A stretch of DNA of 64,000 nt from positions 874,699-938,698 of the forward strand of contig CAUYUJ010014615.1 in the NCBI GenBank assembly GCA_963575745.1, written 5' to 3'. This stretch comes from Prorocentrum cordatum (taxonomy: Eukaryota > Sar > Dinophyceae > Prorocentrales > Prorocentraceae). The notes under the pieces were generated by a model. It was not told the origin of the DNA, searched no databases, and saw nothing but the letters and a program-made list of their open reading frames with translations. Shown here piece by piece: positions 28,721 through 40,394 of this stretch. Every line of letters starts with the position of its first letter. Within the stretch, counting starts at the first letter, position 1. A program made the position numbers and the translations under genes.

Positions 28721-30469
28721 GGACTTTGCCAAGAAGAAACACGACGCGACAACTGCAGGCTGCGACATCCGTGCAAGCCTGCTGTCAACCCAGCCGAGGA
28801 CGGGGACGCTGCCGACAAAGCGGAAGGCCCATGCCTGGTCTGGCCTACACTTGCCCACCCCGATTGGCCTATCAACCCAATCTTCTCCGAGAAATCGGGT
28901 ACTCCCCCCTGATCTTTACGACAAAAGCAGACGAGGCGTACACCGCCCTCATGCCAAGATGGGACCTGCCTAACGGAGGCCCGTCAGCGCGTCATTCCTA
29001 GCACTCAGCTTACCAGTTTTGCTCCAACGACAGCAGACGATCTTGCTCCAACGACACCAAACATCTTGTTCCAACGACAGCAGGCGATCGACAGCTACGA
29101 CGAAGATTGACACCACCAGCTACTCCTTCCCATCTCCAACCTCGGCACTATTCTTGCAGCACGCCACCGCACTCACTGGCCTTACAACAGCAACAACCGC
29201 TGGGCATCCATCGCAGTCTCCAACTACTACTCTCACGGCGACGGCAGCGTTTCCGCCCCTCTTACTAGCACATGCGACGGCGCTCGCATCACGTTCTGTA
29301 CCACGGTGCCGACCTCATCGGCATGCTATGCTACGCAGTCGGTCCACCATGGTGAACTCCTCACCCACGTATGCCATGCTGACCGCCACTGGTGAGAGAA
29401 CCTCAACCAACCTTCCCTCCCTCCTGGCTCGACCCTCTCGACATCGTGCCCACCCCACTCTTCATCCCACCAGCCTTCCCTTACCCGCTCTCGTGGCGGC
29501 GGGACGGAGGGGCGAGATCGGGCGCGGGCGGGAGCAGAGGGGTGCGCCTCCGTCGGCGTCGCGGCGATGGCCGAGACTGCCGCAAACAGCAACCACACCG
29601 CACCCAGCGGCTACAGTGGAAAGCAACACATCCACACCCGTCATAACCACCCCGACAAGCGAAGCCGTTTAGTAAACGCACCCAAAGAAGTAGTCGAACA
29701 GGGGGGGGGCTGCTGTTAGTAGACGCCCAAGGCCGTTCAATAAACGCCAATTGTCGGGTCCAGGTGGTCTTTCTTCCCGTGATACAGGCCACCAGCCGCA
29801 CGTTTTGCCCCTCGAGCTCGACCTGTCGCGAATTGCACAGCGAGCTGCTCAACTTCAGCCACCTCCTTCGCTCGCACGCAGTCGCCGACAGAATCCAGCT
29901 AGCCGGTGGGGGTGGGTGGGGCAGGCCGGAGCGCAGAGCCTGCGTGCCACAAGCGAAGCCACCGTCTGGGTGGGTCAAACTTCCCCATGCCTTGTGGAAC
30001 CCCACCGCCGACTCCCCAGTCTATCCCTGGGAACGCTTCGGCCGTCTCGGTGGTCGAAGGTCCCCTTTGTGTGACTGAGGTCGGGCAGACTGGGTTCCTA
30101 AGGGCAGGGGAGAGGCCCTTGAGCCCCGCCTCCCCCCCCACCCCCTACGGCGAGCGTGGCCTCCCTAAGACCTCTGCGGCCACCGTCGATGGATTGCGCC
30201 AACCTCTCCGCGCCTGGTGGAAGCCCCCACCTGGCCCCAGAGTCCCCGACTTTGGCAACTACCCTGCGCGCAGGAGCGAACTGCTGAGCGTGTCGGGGCC
30301 GCCCGGTGCTCCACACCCCACTGCTCCTGCCGGGGCGCCGCGCCTGCCCGACGCCTGCCCGGCAGCAGTGCGAAAGAGGGAGGGGGGGCGCCGCTGACCC
30401 GCGCTCGAGGAGGGAGGGAGGCGAGGGCAGGAGGGGGGCGGAGGGAGGAGTACGTACAGGGAAGAGCCT
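28721..30469. other. Unassigned DNA
   Basis: Three imperfect 24-bp repeats (GCTCCAACGACAGCAGACGA-like) lie at 29015-29090. A Thr/Ser/Ala-rich reading at 29019-29672 has no recognisable domain. Nothing else seen. Confidence 0.4.
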
Positions 30470-30620
30470 GGCGACGACAACACGGCCACGATGACGATGG
30501 CATCGACGACGGCAACGGCGACGACTGCGACAACGACGACCACTGCAATGACGACGACGACGGCGGCGACGATGACGGCGACGACGACGACGGCGGCGGC
30601 GGCGACGACAAGGGCGGAGG
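30470..30620. repeat. GAC/GGC triplet microsatellite
   Basis: ACGACG and GGCGAC triplets with AAC interruptions. Confidence 0.85.
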
Positions 30621-31004
30621 CTGCGGCGGGGACAGGCCTCCCGCGTAGGACGCGGCGGGCACCGCCGGGACCTCGGGAAGCCCCCGCGCCGCGCGAGGGC
30701 GACCGCACTGGCAGGACGCGCTCACAACGCTGCTGGCCAGGCCCTAAGACTCCGACAACAGCACAGTGGAAACCAGTCCACAAGAAACCTTCCACAAGAA
30801 ACCCAATCCTGGGACCCCAGGGCGTCAATGGATTTTTGGTGTGGGAACGTCACGCTTTCCATGGAAGAAACATCGAAACCCAAGAAACGCAGGGCACCCT
30901 GGAGGCAAGCAGGGTTTTTCTTGGCATGGGCCCCCACTGTACGAGAACAGCGTCCATGCACCGTGCCATGCTTGGACGTCGTCTAGGTCTGGCTCCAACG
31001 CCGT

Positions 31005-31051
31005 ACGGTGCATAGCCTTCTGGCCGTGGGGGCCGAAAATCTATGCACCGT
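31005..31051. other. Inverted repeat with 11-bp arms
   Basis: ACGGTGCATAG (31005-31015) and CTATGCACCGT (31041-31051) are exact reverse complements around a 25-bp loop. The GCACCGTGCC word recurs at about 30957. The rest of 30621-31193 is unassigned. Confidence 0.6.
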
Positions 31052-31198
31052 GCCGTTCTTGGGCCGAAGGTCGACGACGCCTCGGGAGACGCTAGCGCGG
31101 CACGGTGCGCACGAGACGTCACAGAATGACATGATGCTCTCAGTCCCTGCGTGTTCCTTCGGCTCCGGACTCCGGGGTCCGCACTGGTCTGCCGAAAC

Positions 31199-31361
31199 TG
31201 AAGGGGAACTGGAACACACAAATAAATACACACAAATAAAATTATCCCCCATATTTTCCCATATTTTCTGGGTTTCTGTCTTCCACCCCACTTCCCATAT
31301 TTTTGCATATTTTCCTGGGAATCGACGATTAATTGTGTCTGTGTGTTTTTTCCCCTCCTGA
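31199..31361 (+). mobile_element. M2 element, copy 2
   Basis: Perfect GAAAC duplications at 31194-31198 and 31362-31366. Left end TGAAGGGGAACTGG, right end TTTTTTCCCCTCCTGA. Same length (163 bp) and inner words as the copy at 19770. Confidence 0.9.
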
Positions 31362-31479
31362 GAAACATCGGGATCGAATCGGAGCAGGCCAGCCGAAGTC
31401 GGCATCGAGCCGGACGAGGGAGCCCGGTCCACCGTCGCTGCCCTGGAGCAAGTCTATATAGGAGGGGGTCAAAAAAACC

Positions 31480-31590
31480 AGACCCCCCCTCCTCCTCCTC
31501 CTCCTCCTCCCCCCTCCTCCTCCCCCTTCCTCCTCCCCCCTCCTCCTCCTCCTCCTCCTCCTCCTCCTCCTCCTCCTCCTCCTCCCTGCT
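31480..31590. repeat. CTC microsatellite
   Basis: CTCCTC and CCCCTCC units; a region of C/G homopolymers follows to about 31800. Confidence 0.9.
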
Positions 31591-31809
31591 CCCCCCCGAC
31601 AGGAATCCCGAGGGAGGGGTTGGAAACCAGGCGGCACGCCTCCTTCTCCTAAACCCCCCCCCAGGCCGTGTCCCCCCCCCAAAGATTCGGAAGGTCGGGA
31701 GCATCGCCCCCCCCCGAAAATTATTCGGAGAGGTTCAGGGAATCCCGCCCCCAGGAGAATTATTCGAGGATGGTACAATCCCCTCCCACACCCGTCCCCC
31801 CACCCTCCC

Positions 31810-32174
31810 ATGGGCAGCGACGACAACGACGACAACGACGTCGACGACGACGTCGTCGTCGCCGCCGCCGGCAAACGACGCGGACGACAATGACGACGAC
31901 GACGACGACGACGCCTACGACGACGACGTCGCACAGTGAGGAGCAGGAGGAGGAGGAGGAGGAGGAGGAGGAGGAGGAGGAGGAGGAGGTAAGGGAGGGA
32001 CGGAAGGAGAGAGGGACGGGGGAGGAGTTGGAGGAGGAGGAGGAGGAGGAGGAGGAGGAAAAGGAGGAGGAAGACGAGGAGGAGGAGGAGGCGGAGGAGG
32101 AAAAGGAGGGAGGGAGGAGGGAGAAGGGATGAGGGAGGGGGGAAGGGGGATAAGAGGGGAGGGGGGGGGAGAGA

Positions 32175-32233
<59 letters not shown>

Positions 32234-32295
32234 GAAAAGTGTGTGTGAGAGAGAGAGAGAGAGCGAGAGAAAGAGAAAGATAACGAAAAAGAGAG
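31810..32295. repeat. GAC, GAG and GA microsatellites in series
   Basis: GACGAC triplets (31810-31935), GAG triplets (31940-32130), then a GA dinucleotide tract (32160-32290). No coding signal. Confidence 0.9.
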
Positions 32296-32512
32296 GGAGG
32301 GAGAGAGACATAAAGGAACAAAGATAGCCCTGGCGGTTGTGGCGGCGTTCTCAGGGCTGGGCTCAGTGCCGCTGGCCGACACCACCGAAGTCGCACCCTG
32401 TTGCAAGGACAAGTTTACTTTTTGAAAGGGTTTTGGGAAGGGGACACGGCCAAAAAACGATCGCAACGGCTTGCATTGCTGACCTTGGGCCATTGGAAAC
32501 TGCTTGCGGGCC

Positions 32513-32848
32513 TCAAAGCTTTCGAAGAGCAACCCCAAAGGAAACACGGGTCGAGCGGTGTGCGGGCCCGCGTCGCGAGAAACAAAAGACCAAGCACGAA
32601 ACCAAACAAACCAAAACAACCACTACGCCGGAGGCCCACAGCGCGGCCCCCTGACCGCGAGATCCGCTGCAAAGGTTGTGCTCCGAGGCCGGGACAAACT
32701 CCACGTACGTGGGCGGTGCGGCGTAGACCACGGTCTGCTGCGGCTGCGCCGCAACCACTGTCTGCGGATGCGCTGCGACCGTTGTCTGCGGATGCGCCGC
32801 GACCATCATCGGAACACCTGGCCAACTTACTGTCTTCAATCGCCACAA
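32513..32848 (-). CDS. Candidate small membrane protein with Ala/Gln/Pro repeats
   Basis: A 111-codon minus-strand frame. After MWRLKTVSWPGVPMM it repeats VAAHPQTTVAAHPQTVVAAQ and PQQTVVYAAPPTYV, then has one strongly hydrophobic segment at about residues 74-97 (WASGVVVVLVCLVSCLVFCF) followed by basic SRRG, a typical single-pass membrane anchor with a positive cytosolic side. No family recognised. The repeat codons are not a perfect DNA repeat, which argues mildly for selection at protein level. It could also be a chance reading. Confidence 0.3.
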   Translation of the reverse strand: MWRLKTVSWPGVPMMVAAHPQTTVAAHPQTVVAAQPQQTVVYAAPPTYVEFVPASEHNLCSGSRGQGAALWASGVVVVLVCLVSCLVFCFSRRGPAHRSTRVSFGVALRKL

Positions 32849-33239
32849 TGTCGCGAGGGGGCGAGATGGAGAGGGGGAAGGGAGGCACGGAGGGAAAAAG
32901 GGGAAGGACGTGAAATCAATGGAGACAAAACAGACATAGACGGAGGAACAAACAATATGAATCCATGAAGGAACAAAAGTGAAGCCGAGGCGACCATTTT
33001 AAACCGATGCTTGGCTACATACGACTGTGCGTGCATATCAGGATGTACAACAATGGCCACGTATATGTACGTAGTGCCACTGTACACGTACACAAACAAG
33101 CACACGTATTTATACATGCACACGCGTGCGCACCATAACCCCGCGCGCTTCGCACGTTCAGGTTAATCGACTATGTGTGAAGCGATGGAAGGACGGTTGA
33201 TGGAGAAACGGTGAATGATGACTGATGGGGAAAAAAAAA
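32849..33239. other. Unassigned DNA
   Basis: No feature recognised; a few TACATG/GTACAC words near 33050-33120. Confidence 0.4.
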
Positions 33240-33640
33240 AACAATGTATGGACAAGGGGTTTATTGACCTTGTGGCCAAACACCCCTGGTTTCCACCCAA
33301 GGGCCCTGGTTCGCTTTTGAAGGCAACCATGTTCCAACGATTTTCGAACCTGCGTCCATCCGTGACTCGCGAAGACAAACTGGAAAGGGGGAAGAGGGTA
33401 AACGTGAAACCGTTGGCAAGCGCACCTCGCGGCGGCGACGACGATTGCGACGACGGTGCCCGTGGGCCCTCCCTCATTTTCATATTAGAGCGGCAAAAGT
33501 ACCGCGAACGGCAGAAGCGGCAACAGCAGGAGAGGGAGGGGGAGAAGGAAGGCGGAGAGGGGAACAACCAAGACGGACCCACGGCCCCCCCAAACCCAAA
33601 CGGCGTCACCGTCAAAATTAAACGCGCGCCAAAAATGGGG
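33240..33640 (+). repeat. Dispersed repeat R5, copy 1
   Basis: Matches 38400-38790: GGCCAAACACCCCTGG, CCAACGATTTTCGAACCTGC, CACCTCGCGGCGGCGACGAC, GGCAACAGCAGGA and CCGTCAAAATTAAACGCGC. Roughly 390 bp with many substitutions. Confidence 0.75.
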
Positions 33641-35400
33641 GGTGAACGCACGCGCGCCCACGCGCGCGCGCCGCCTAAAAACCCTTTTGACAACGGGGTT
33701 CCGAAGTCCGACTTACCGCGGGACCCAGCCCAAGAACGGGAAGGAAGGACACATATCCAGGGCCCATCTAAAGCGGGCGGGATTTGTCGGGTGAAGGGGG
33801 GGGGGGGGCAGAACAAAAAACGCCCCTCCTCGTGCGGAGGAGGTGCGACCGCGCCCTAAGGCGGCCCAAAGGAATTCGCGCCCCTGAACTGTGATATGCT
33901 TTTACTGTAGGATGTCTTGAAGACGTGGGTGCACGCCTTCCGCGGGAGTCGCCCCACAGGTGGACGACCCACTCTTTGGAGTGCGTGGGCGAGAAGTACA
34001 AGACATAAGGCTGTTCGCACAAAGGCGAAGTCCATTGCCCCAAAGATGCATCGATGGGCAAAAACAACATTGAAAGGCGGATCCACTCGCGCAAGGAAGA
34101 GCGACGAGAGACGCGAACGAACGAGGCGACAGAAAGGTCCAAAAAGAAACATGCGGCAACGGGGGAAAAAATCCAAGGGCGAAACTGAGAAGTTCGAGAT
34201 GCGCAGAACCAACCTCGCATCATCAAGTTTCCCCGAAGCAAAATGCCGCCGTTCGGCCCCTGCGCTCTCTTTTCTGGGAGGGCTTAGGGCCGGGAACGCC
34301 TGCCCTCAGTTAAGACCATGACGTTGGCTCCACGGCCCCGCGGGCGGCGCCTCTTCAGGGGCGCGCGCAGGAATGACCAGGCGTGGGATGCTGGAATCTC
34401 GATCATCAGTCGGGCGCCAATGCATTCCGCGTGCCTGCCGAGTCTACGACTCCTAAAATGCATTGCGAAGGGCCGCAAAGAGCGCGGCCAAAGATGGCGC
34501 CGAGCCCCGCGCCGCCGAGACTTACCGTCGACGGCCCAGGCGCTAACCGACACATTTTTACATCGCCATGAAGACACCAGGTGTCGTTGCGGGCGCAGAG
34601 CGGCACGGACATCGCGGCGCGTCGCAACAGACTGGGTCGCCACGGCGTCGGGTTTCCCCGGCGCCTCGGAGAAAGACCCCGGCGAACGCCTGGCGTCGGG
34701 CTTCCTCGGCGCAGAAAGAAAAACGCGCCGGCGGGCGCCCGGCGCCGGGCGCCCCCGACGCGCGGGCAAGCGGCCCAGCTCAATGCTCAGCGTCGGGCCC
34801 CCCCATCGCAAGAATCAACGACCTCGAATGGTGCTCGGCGCCGGGTGCCCCTGTCGCAGGGGCGCGCGCGCCTGCTCCTCCGCCCCTCGCGCGCCGCGCC
34901 CCTCCGCCCCCCCCTGGAAGGAGAGTGGCGCGGGGGGGCGAGCGGACATCTAGAGCGGTGGCTTCGGCCGCCAGGAACGCGCGCCGCTGCGAGCCCGCGC
35001 GAGCGCCCTCGCCCCGAGTCGCTAGGAAGCCGACCGCTCGCAGCAGCGAGCCGGCTTCGGCAGCCGCGCCCTACCTCCGCCCTAACTCGACCCTCGCACG
35101 GAACTGCCCCCCCGCGCCCCCTGTCGCGGGATCGCCGGGTTATTCTTGTCCCCGTTTGGGGGCTGAAGTGGACTATTCGGTGCTTCGTCATCTGGGCCAG
35201 AACGGCCTCCTGAGGGCGAGCATTATGGGGTGTCCCCCTGTTGTGTTGTGAAGCTTTCGAACCTTGTCTCCGCCGTTGCCCACGCGTGCTAATCCCTGCG
35301 CGCTAAGGCGCCCTTGCCATGCCATCGCGTCGCCCCGCGCGCGCCCTCGCGCCGCGGTTTGGGCGCTGGCCTGTTAAGACATTCTCTTCGCGTGATTTGC
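33641..35400. other. Unassigned GC-rich DNA
   Basis: GCGCGC- and GGCGCCGGG-rich around 34570-35060, where short words such as GGCGTCGGG recur. Several long overlapping readings exist on both strands but none shows a domain. Confidence 0.4.
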
Positions 35401-37570
35401 AAGCCCACGACTTACCAGTCGGTCCCGTAATCTTTTTCTCTAAATGCTTTGGGCCATGCCGCTAGCGGCCCGCTGAATTGTGCGCGCCTTTCCGGGCGCA
35501 GTCGCTGCGCGCTCGCTTACTTGCGGACGCGGCTGAGAAGCCCCCATCCGCTGCCGCCGTCTCCTCGCGCGCAGTTTGTAGGCGCTGTCTCCTGGAGTCA
35601 GGCGCGCCCATCGTAAAGCAAGTCGTAGCTTTTGTTTGGGCATGCCCCCATGTCATGCGAGGTCGCGACGGCGTTCCGTCTACGGTCTGGACGGGGGTTC
35701 AAGGATGGGCGACCCAGGTAGGGCTTTCATCCCCAGGAGGGCGTAGTCTCAGACATAAATGAACTCGCTGAGATTGTTGTCTGCCATTTTGACAGCGTTG
35801 CGGTAAACGGAAGTACAGATGCAACCGTTTGCTCCGCCAAACTGAGCCAATCCAAGATCGTATAGAGGACCTGCCGCCATTTGGCGAGCCGGCCGTCGGT
35901 CCTAGCTTCCCCCTTCCACGCGCGCGCTCTCTGCGCGAAGCGAATATTTTCAGGTCGAGCGCGCCGAACTCGCCACTGTCCGCAAGGGGCTCGATCGTAG
36001 ATGCGGCGCCCTCAAACGCGCGAGGCCAACTGAAGCGTGCATCTAATCTGCCGGAGGCAAATATCGCCACGCGCATATCCTGCTCCCACCACTGCTGGGA
36101 GTGCGGCGCAGCAAGCAGGCTTCGGCACTCAATATGTTTGGATTTTTGTGCTTCATTTTGCTCAGCGGTCTCCGAGCTGCATCCGCGGCGGCGCTCTGCC
36201 ACTCGCGACTGGGCGATCCGCCGCCCGCGACGCGGTGCTCGTCCAAGGAGGGCGGGGGCGACGCGCGCATCTGCGGTTCGCCTTGGATAAATGATCGGGC
36301 CCGCTGGGCCGTCATAGGCGCGGCGCGTTCTTGCCGGTCGGGGTTCCCAGGTTTGGGCGCGGCGTAGACGCCGTATCTCTGCTGACTTTGTCTTCGGCAA
36401 ATGCTGTCTTCGGCGTGTCTAGCGTAGGAATGCCCCAGCGCCGCGCGCCGGCGCGCCGCCGCGCTTTCCCGGCGCAGCCTCGCGCGCCGGGGGCGCGAGG
36501 GTGACTTGCGTTGGTGAATTGGAGGCCGGGTCTCAGCTGCTGCCCACTCCGCGAAGTTCGCGCGGCCGAGGTGACGCTGTTGCAGGTTGCGGCGCCGTCG
36601 TTATTGGGCTCGCGTGCCCCGTGACTGTCGATGCCTGTCTAGCAGATCGCAGAGAAACGTCCCGCCGATTCTTTTCGGTGGTCACCCGCCCCTCTGTTGA
36701 CCGCGCCGATCATCTTGTCCAACCTGGCACGTTCTGCGCCCGCCTTATTTCAGCCCCGCTCAAGCTCGCGGCGCTCATCTAGATGTGATTCTGGAGCCGG
36801 TTGCTGTAGTCGGCAGCTGTTTGTCCGCATGCCTCAGTCTTCCGCGCCTGTTTCTGGCCTGGAAGGTCCACTAGCGAAGTTTCGCGCGAGGAGATCCCGT
36901 CATCTGCAAAGGCTTGACCGCCCGCGTGATTTAGCCGCTGTTGAAGGGCAGAGTCGCTCATCATTATGCCATTTTTTGTGATTGCGATTTCTGCCATCTG
37001 ACTTCTGACATGCTCCCGTGCGCTTTTTTTCAGCGAGCTGTTGCGCTCGAGGGCGCCAGCTTCTGTCCGGAGTTCATGCGGCGCTCGATCGCGCTGTTAA
37101 TTGATGAGCTAGCTTATTGCTCTCCTGTTGGGTTTAAACCATGTTCAGTCGTTGGCCCAGTGCCGTGAGCTGGTCATAGAGATGGGCGTGGCTACTCTGT
37201 CTCCGTTGCTGCTCCTGTTCTTGGCCCCTGGCGCTCTGGGCCGCGTGGAATTCAACGGCTGCGCGAGCTTCGGCGTCGATGATTGGGGGTGCTGTTTGTG
37301 GTTGACTGGCCAAGTGGGCCATCGTTCGAGCATCTGCGACGGCCCGCGCTGGCTGGTTGCCGCGCCTCCCGCGCGATCTCGCGAAATCTTTGACTGCGAC
37401 GCGAAAAACCTGGAGAGTATCTTCCCGTTGCTCTCGAAGTGCTACGTGTTGTCACCTGATTTCAACCTGCCATGCGATCCGCGCGCTCGGCGGTCACTCG
37501 GCAGCGCGGGCGCGTCGACTCCGCGCTCGCCCGGTTTGTACTTCGCGTCGACTCGATGCCCATTTGGTTT
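35401..37570. other. Unassigned DNA with protein-like minus-strand fragments
   Basis: Short minus-strand readings such as 37134-37322 (IIDAEARAAVEFHAAQSARG) and 36779-36997 (MSDSALQQRLNHAGGQAFAD) look helix-like but are separated by stops and frame changes. They may be remnants or exons of an unrecognised gene, or chance. Confidence 0.25.
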
Positions 37571-37579
37571 CTGCGCGTG

Positions 37580-37850
37580 GGCTCGACGCTCGCCCCGACG
37601 CGCGCTGGCATGCGCCGACTCGACGGTTTCGGTCCGGATCGACGCGACGCGCGTCATTTTGGACAGCGTCGGTTCGACGCTCATCGGCGTTGCGCGCGCC
37701 GACGCGACGCTCGCTGGTGTGGCATGCGCCGACTCGACAAACATCGGCGTGGTCCGCATCGACGCAATGCTTATCGTCGCGGGCCGCGTCGACGCGACGC
37801 TCGCTGGCGTTGCGCGCGCCGACTCGACGCTCATTGGTATATACTTCAGA
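37580..37850. repeat. 30-bp tandem repeat encoding a 10-residue period
   Basis: About nine diverged 30-bp units (GACGCGACGCTCGCTGGCGT with TGCGCGCGCC). On the plus strand they read DSTLIGVARA/DATLAGVACA-type decapeptides without a stop. Frames on both strands are open, so coding is uncertain. Confidence 0.85.
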
Positions 37851-38373
37851 AGACGGTCGTGAGGAATGCCTCCGTTGCGCGCTCTGGCTCATTCTGGCTG
37901 ACATTGCAGCCCTGCTGTTCTGGTTTGCGACCGCTGGGAAAGGACGTCCTATCGAACAGGTCATGCAACAAAAACCAACACTTTCCCGGCTCTTCCGAAT
38001 TCATCCTGCGCGCGGCCGGCCCCCCCGCGGCGCCAGGTTTCCCTGGCGCGTCGCCCGCGGCGCCAAGTTTCCCACGCCCGTCGTCGCCCGTCGCGCCAGG
38101 TCGCCCCAGCGCGTTGGCCCCGCCATGCGAGGCACTTGCTGGCGCTGGTGCGTCGACGTCTATAGGAATGACATGTTCATGGCCAGTTGTCCGATCCAGC
38201 CCGACTGGGGCGGCGACAGCTGACCGTTCGCGTGTCAAAACGTGGCCGTCAGCGGCCCCTTCAACCTCGAACGAAGGGTCCAGTATCATGGCCTCGAAAT
38301 TCGCTACCAAGGAGTCCACCTGTGTTGCACAGGTGCACTGCGCTAGCGGGCGCCGCTTCGTTGGTCTGCGGTG
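37846..38373 (-). CDS. Possible exon of an unrecognised protein
   Basis: The 3' part of a minus-strand frame (open from 38553) reads CTCATQVDSLVANFEAMILD, HEHVIPIDVDAPAPASASHG, a Gly/Ala-rich disordered stretch, then CWFLLHDLFDRTSFPSGRKP. It begins inside or beside repeat R5 and ends near the 30-bp repeat. No family recognised; an open frame in GC-rich DNA is weak evidence. Confidence 0.2.
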   Translation of the reverse strand, partial: HRRPTKRRPLAQCTCATQVDSLVANFEAMILDPSFEVEGAADGHVLTRERSAVAAPVGLDRTTGHEHVIPIDVDAPAPASASHGGANALGRPGATGDDGRGKLGAAGDAPGKPGAAGGPAARRMNSEEPGKCWFLLHDLFDRTSFPSGRKPEQQGCNVSQNEPERATEAFLTTVF

Positions 38374-38399
38374 ACTCACCGTTTCGGCTGATAACATTT

Positions 38400-38790
38400 G
38401 GGGGAAATTATATTTACCTTCTGGCCAAGCACCCTGGGCTTCTGACCAAAGGCCTTGGCTCGCATTTGAATGCGGCCAGGTTCCCGACGATTTTCGGACC
38501 CGCGTCCAAACGTGACCCGCGAGGACACCCCGAAAGGGGGAATCCAATAACAAATGAAACGGTTTGCGATCGCACCTCGCGGCGGCGACGACGCTTGCGA
38601 CGAGGACGCTGGGGGCCCCTTCCCTTTCAGGTTAGAGCGGAAAGGATGCCGCGGACGGCGAAGGCGGCAACAGCAGGAACAGGAGGAGGGGGAGAGGAAT
38701 GGCGGAAAACGGGACGACCAAAACGGACCCACGACCCCCCCCAAACCCAGACGGGGTTACCGTCAAAATTAAACACGCGCTAAGAACACG
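38400..38790 (+). repeat. Dispersed repeat R5, copy 2
   Basis: See 33240-33640. Shared order of words and the same ends (about TTATTGACCTT/TTATATTTACCTT to AAATTAAACACGCGC). Confidence 0.75.
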
Positions 38791-39089
38791 GGGCAAAACG
38801 CAAAATCATGCCATGCAGCGAAGCATGGAAGAGAGCGTAGGGAGGGGAACAACGAGGGGGCACGGAAAGTATGGATGAAGGAGATCGGGAGACTGAGGAG
38901 GGGAGGGGTAGGAGGCGCGAGGGGAGGGAGGGAACATGTATGATGGGGGAACGGCGATGGAAAAGGAAGGTAGACGAAGGAGGCAACATGAAGACGTGGA
39001 TAGATGGAACAGGCTCTCCCTTCGTCCTACTCTGCAGACTTCTTGGCCTGCTGCTCTTTCAGGAATCGTTTGCTTGGAATTTCCCGGGG

Positions 39090-39470
39090 GGCTGCCTGTG
39101 GTCTGTCGGGGCCTCGGTGGGACTCTTTTGGACTTCCAGGTGGCGATTTGGACGTATCGTGGGGGCCTCCCTGGGTTTCTTTCATGGCATCGTCTGAAGC
39201 ATCTCCGTATTGGGGGCCCTCCTGGATTTTGTCCCGGGATGATGATACGTTTCTGGCGGCCTTTGGAAGGCACATGTTGACATTCTTGGGTGCCCATCGG
39301 CGCCTTTTCGAGCGGCTTTTCAAGTGTCCGAGACGTACGGTAACTAACTTTCGCCGAATTGTGCGAGACGCTATCAGGGCACTATTGGGCAAACCTTGGG
39401 GCCGCCTGGGGCACCCTCTAGTCTCCTGGGGTCGCTTGGAACTCCCCCAAAGGCACGCTTAGGGAATGTT
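39090..39470. repeat. Diffuse GGGGGCC/CTTGGG repeat
   Basis: Words such as GGGGCCTCCCTGGG and GGGGCACCCTCTAG resemble the other CCCCAAGA-type blocks read in the opposite direction. Confidence 0.4.
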
Positions 39471-39622
39471 GCGCCACATCGGGCGTCACCGCCTCACCTG
39501 CCATGCAGGGCCCGTGCTGGAACGGTGGTCGTGAGCCATGCGCTTCCCCCTTGCGGACGGCAGCACGTTCCGACGGACGTGTTCTTGAGCGCGTTGGGTC
39601 TCATTTTCAAACAGCGCTGGGT

Positions 39623-39780
39623 TTAGGTCGGACATGTCCTCCTGCAAGCGGATTTTGGACGACGAATAAAATATACCCCAACAATTCTCGAGCATCCTCA
39701 AAAGTAGTAGAACAATCGTCCCCCGACTATCATTTGACTACTTTTGAATATTCCTCCTGTAAAGGACAGGCCCGATCTAA
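39623..39780 (+). mobile_element. M1 element, copy 9
   Basis: TTAGGTCGGACATGTCC to CAGGCCCGATCTAA, flanked by CGCTGGGT (39615-39622) and CACTGGGT (39781-39788), one transition apart. 158 bp. Confidence 0.9.
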
Positions 39781-39879
39781 CACTGGGTGGTGGACACCCC
39801 TGGCAGGGAGCTGTGGGCACCGCAGCGCGGCGCCGGCGCCGTTTTCAGGGCGTCCATCTGGGACTCCTCGGGAAGCAGT

Positions 39880-40115
39880 CTTCGGCCTTCTCGTGGCCGT
39901 GTTGGGGGCCTTCCCAGCGAACTAAAAAGAGCCCTCGTGGGGCTTTCGGGCCCCCTGTAGAACCCGACGGGGCGCCGTCGATGCGTCAATCTTGGACTTC
40001 TCGAGGCCGTCTTCGGTTCTCTCGTGGCCGTCTTTGGGGGCCTGTCTGGCGCACCAGACAAACCCCTCGTGGGGCTTTCGGGTCCGCTGTAGAACCCGAC
40101 GGGGCGCTTTTGGGC
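39880..40115 (+). repeat. 131-bp tandem duplication
   Basis: Units start at 39880 (CTTCGGCCTTCTCGTGGCCG) and 40011 (CTTCGGTTCTCTCGTGGCCG); both contain CCCTCGTGGGGCTTTCGGG and TGTAGAACCCGACGGGGCGC. Confidence 0.9.
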
Positions 40116-40394
40116 CGTACCTTGGGCGTCGGTGCTGGAGGCCTCTTGGGCTGGTGTGGGCAGTGGGCAGTCTGCAGACCGAGAGGGTGGGAAGCCTCAA
40201 ACGTCTGCGCTCACAATCGGGAGAACATGTGTCAGCATCGGGGTGGTATGCTGCCTCGGTTCGACACAACCAGGTGAGCGCGCTGCTCATAAGCTCAAGT
40301 GCCGGCGGCGAGTCAGCACATGAGGCCCCGAGGAGGCCCCCTCTGCGGCCTAGGCGTCCCTGGAGGGCTCTCTATTTTCAGCCCGTTCTGGCCG

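Noticed and set aside
29019-29672. 217-codon Thr/Ser/Ala-rich reading
   Set aside because: No domain or motif and partly from short direct repeats; compatible with chance openness in low-stop DNA.
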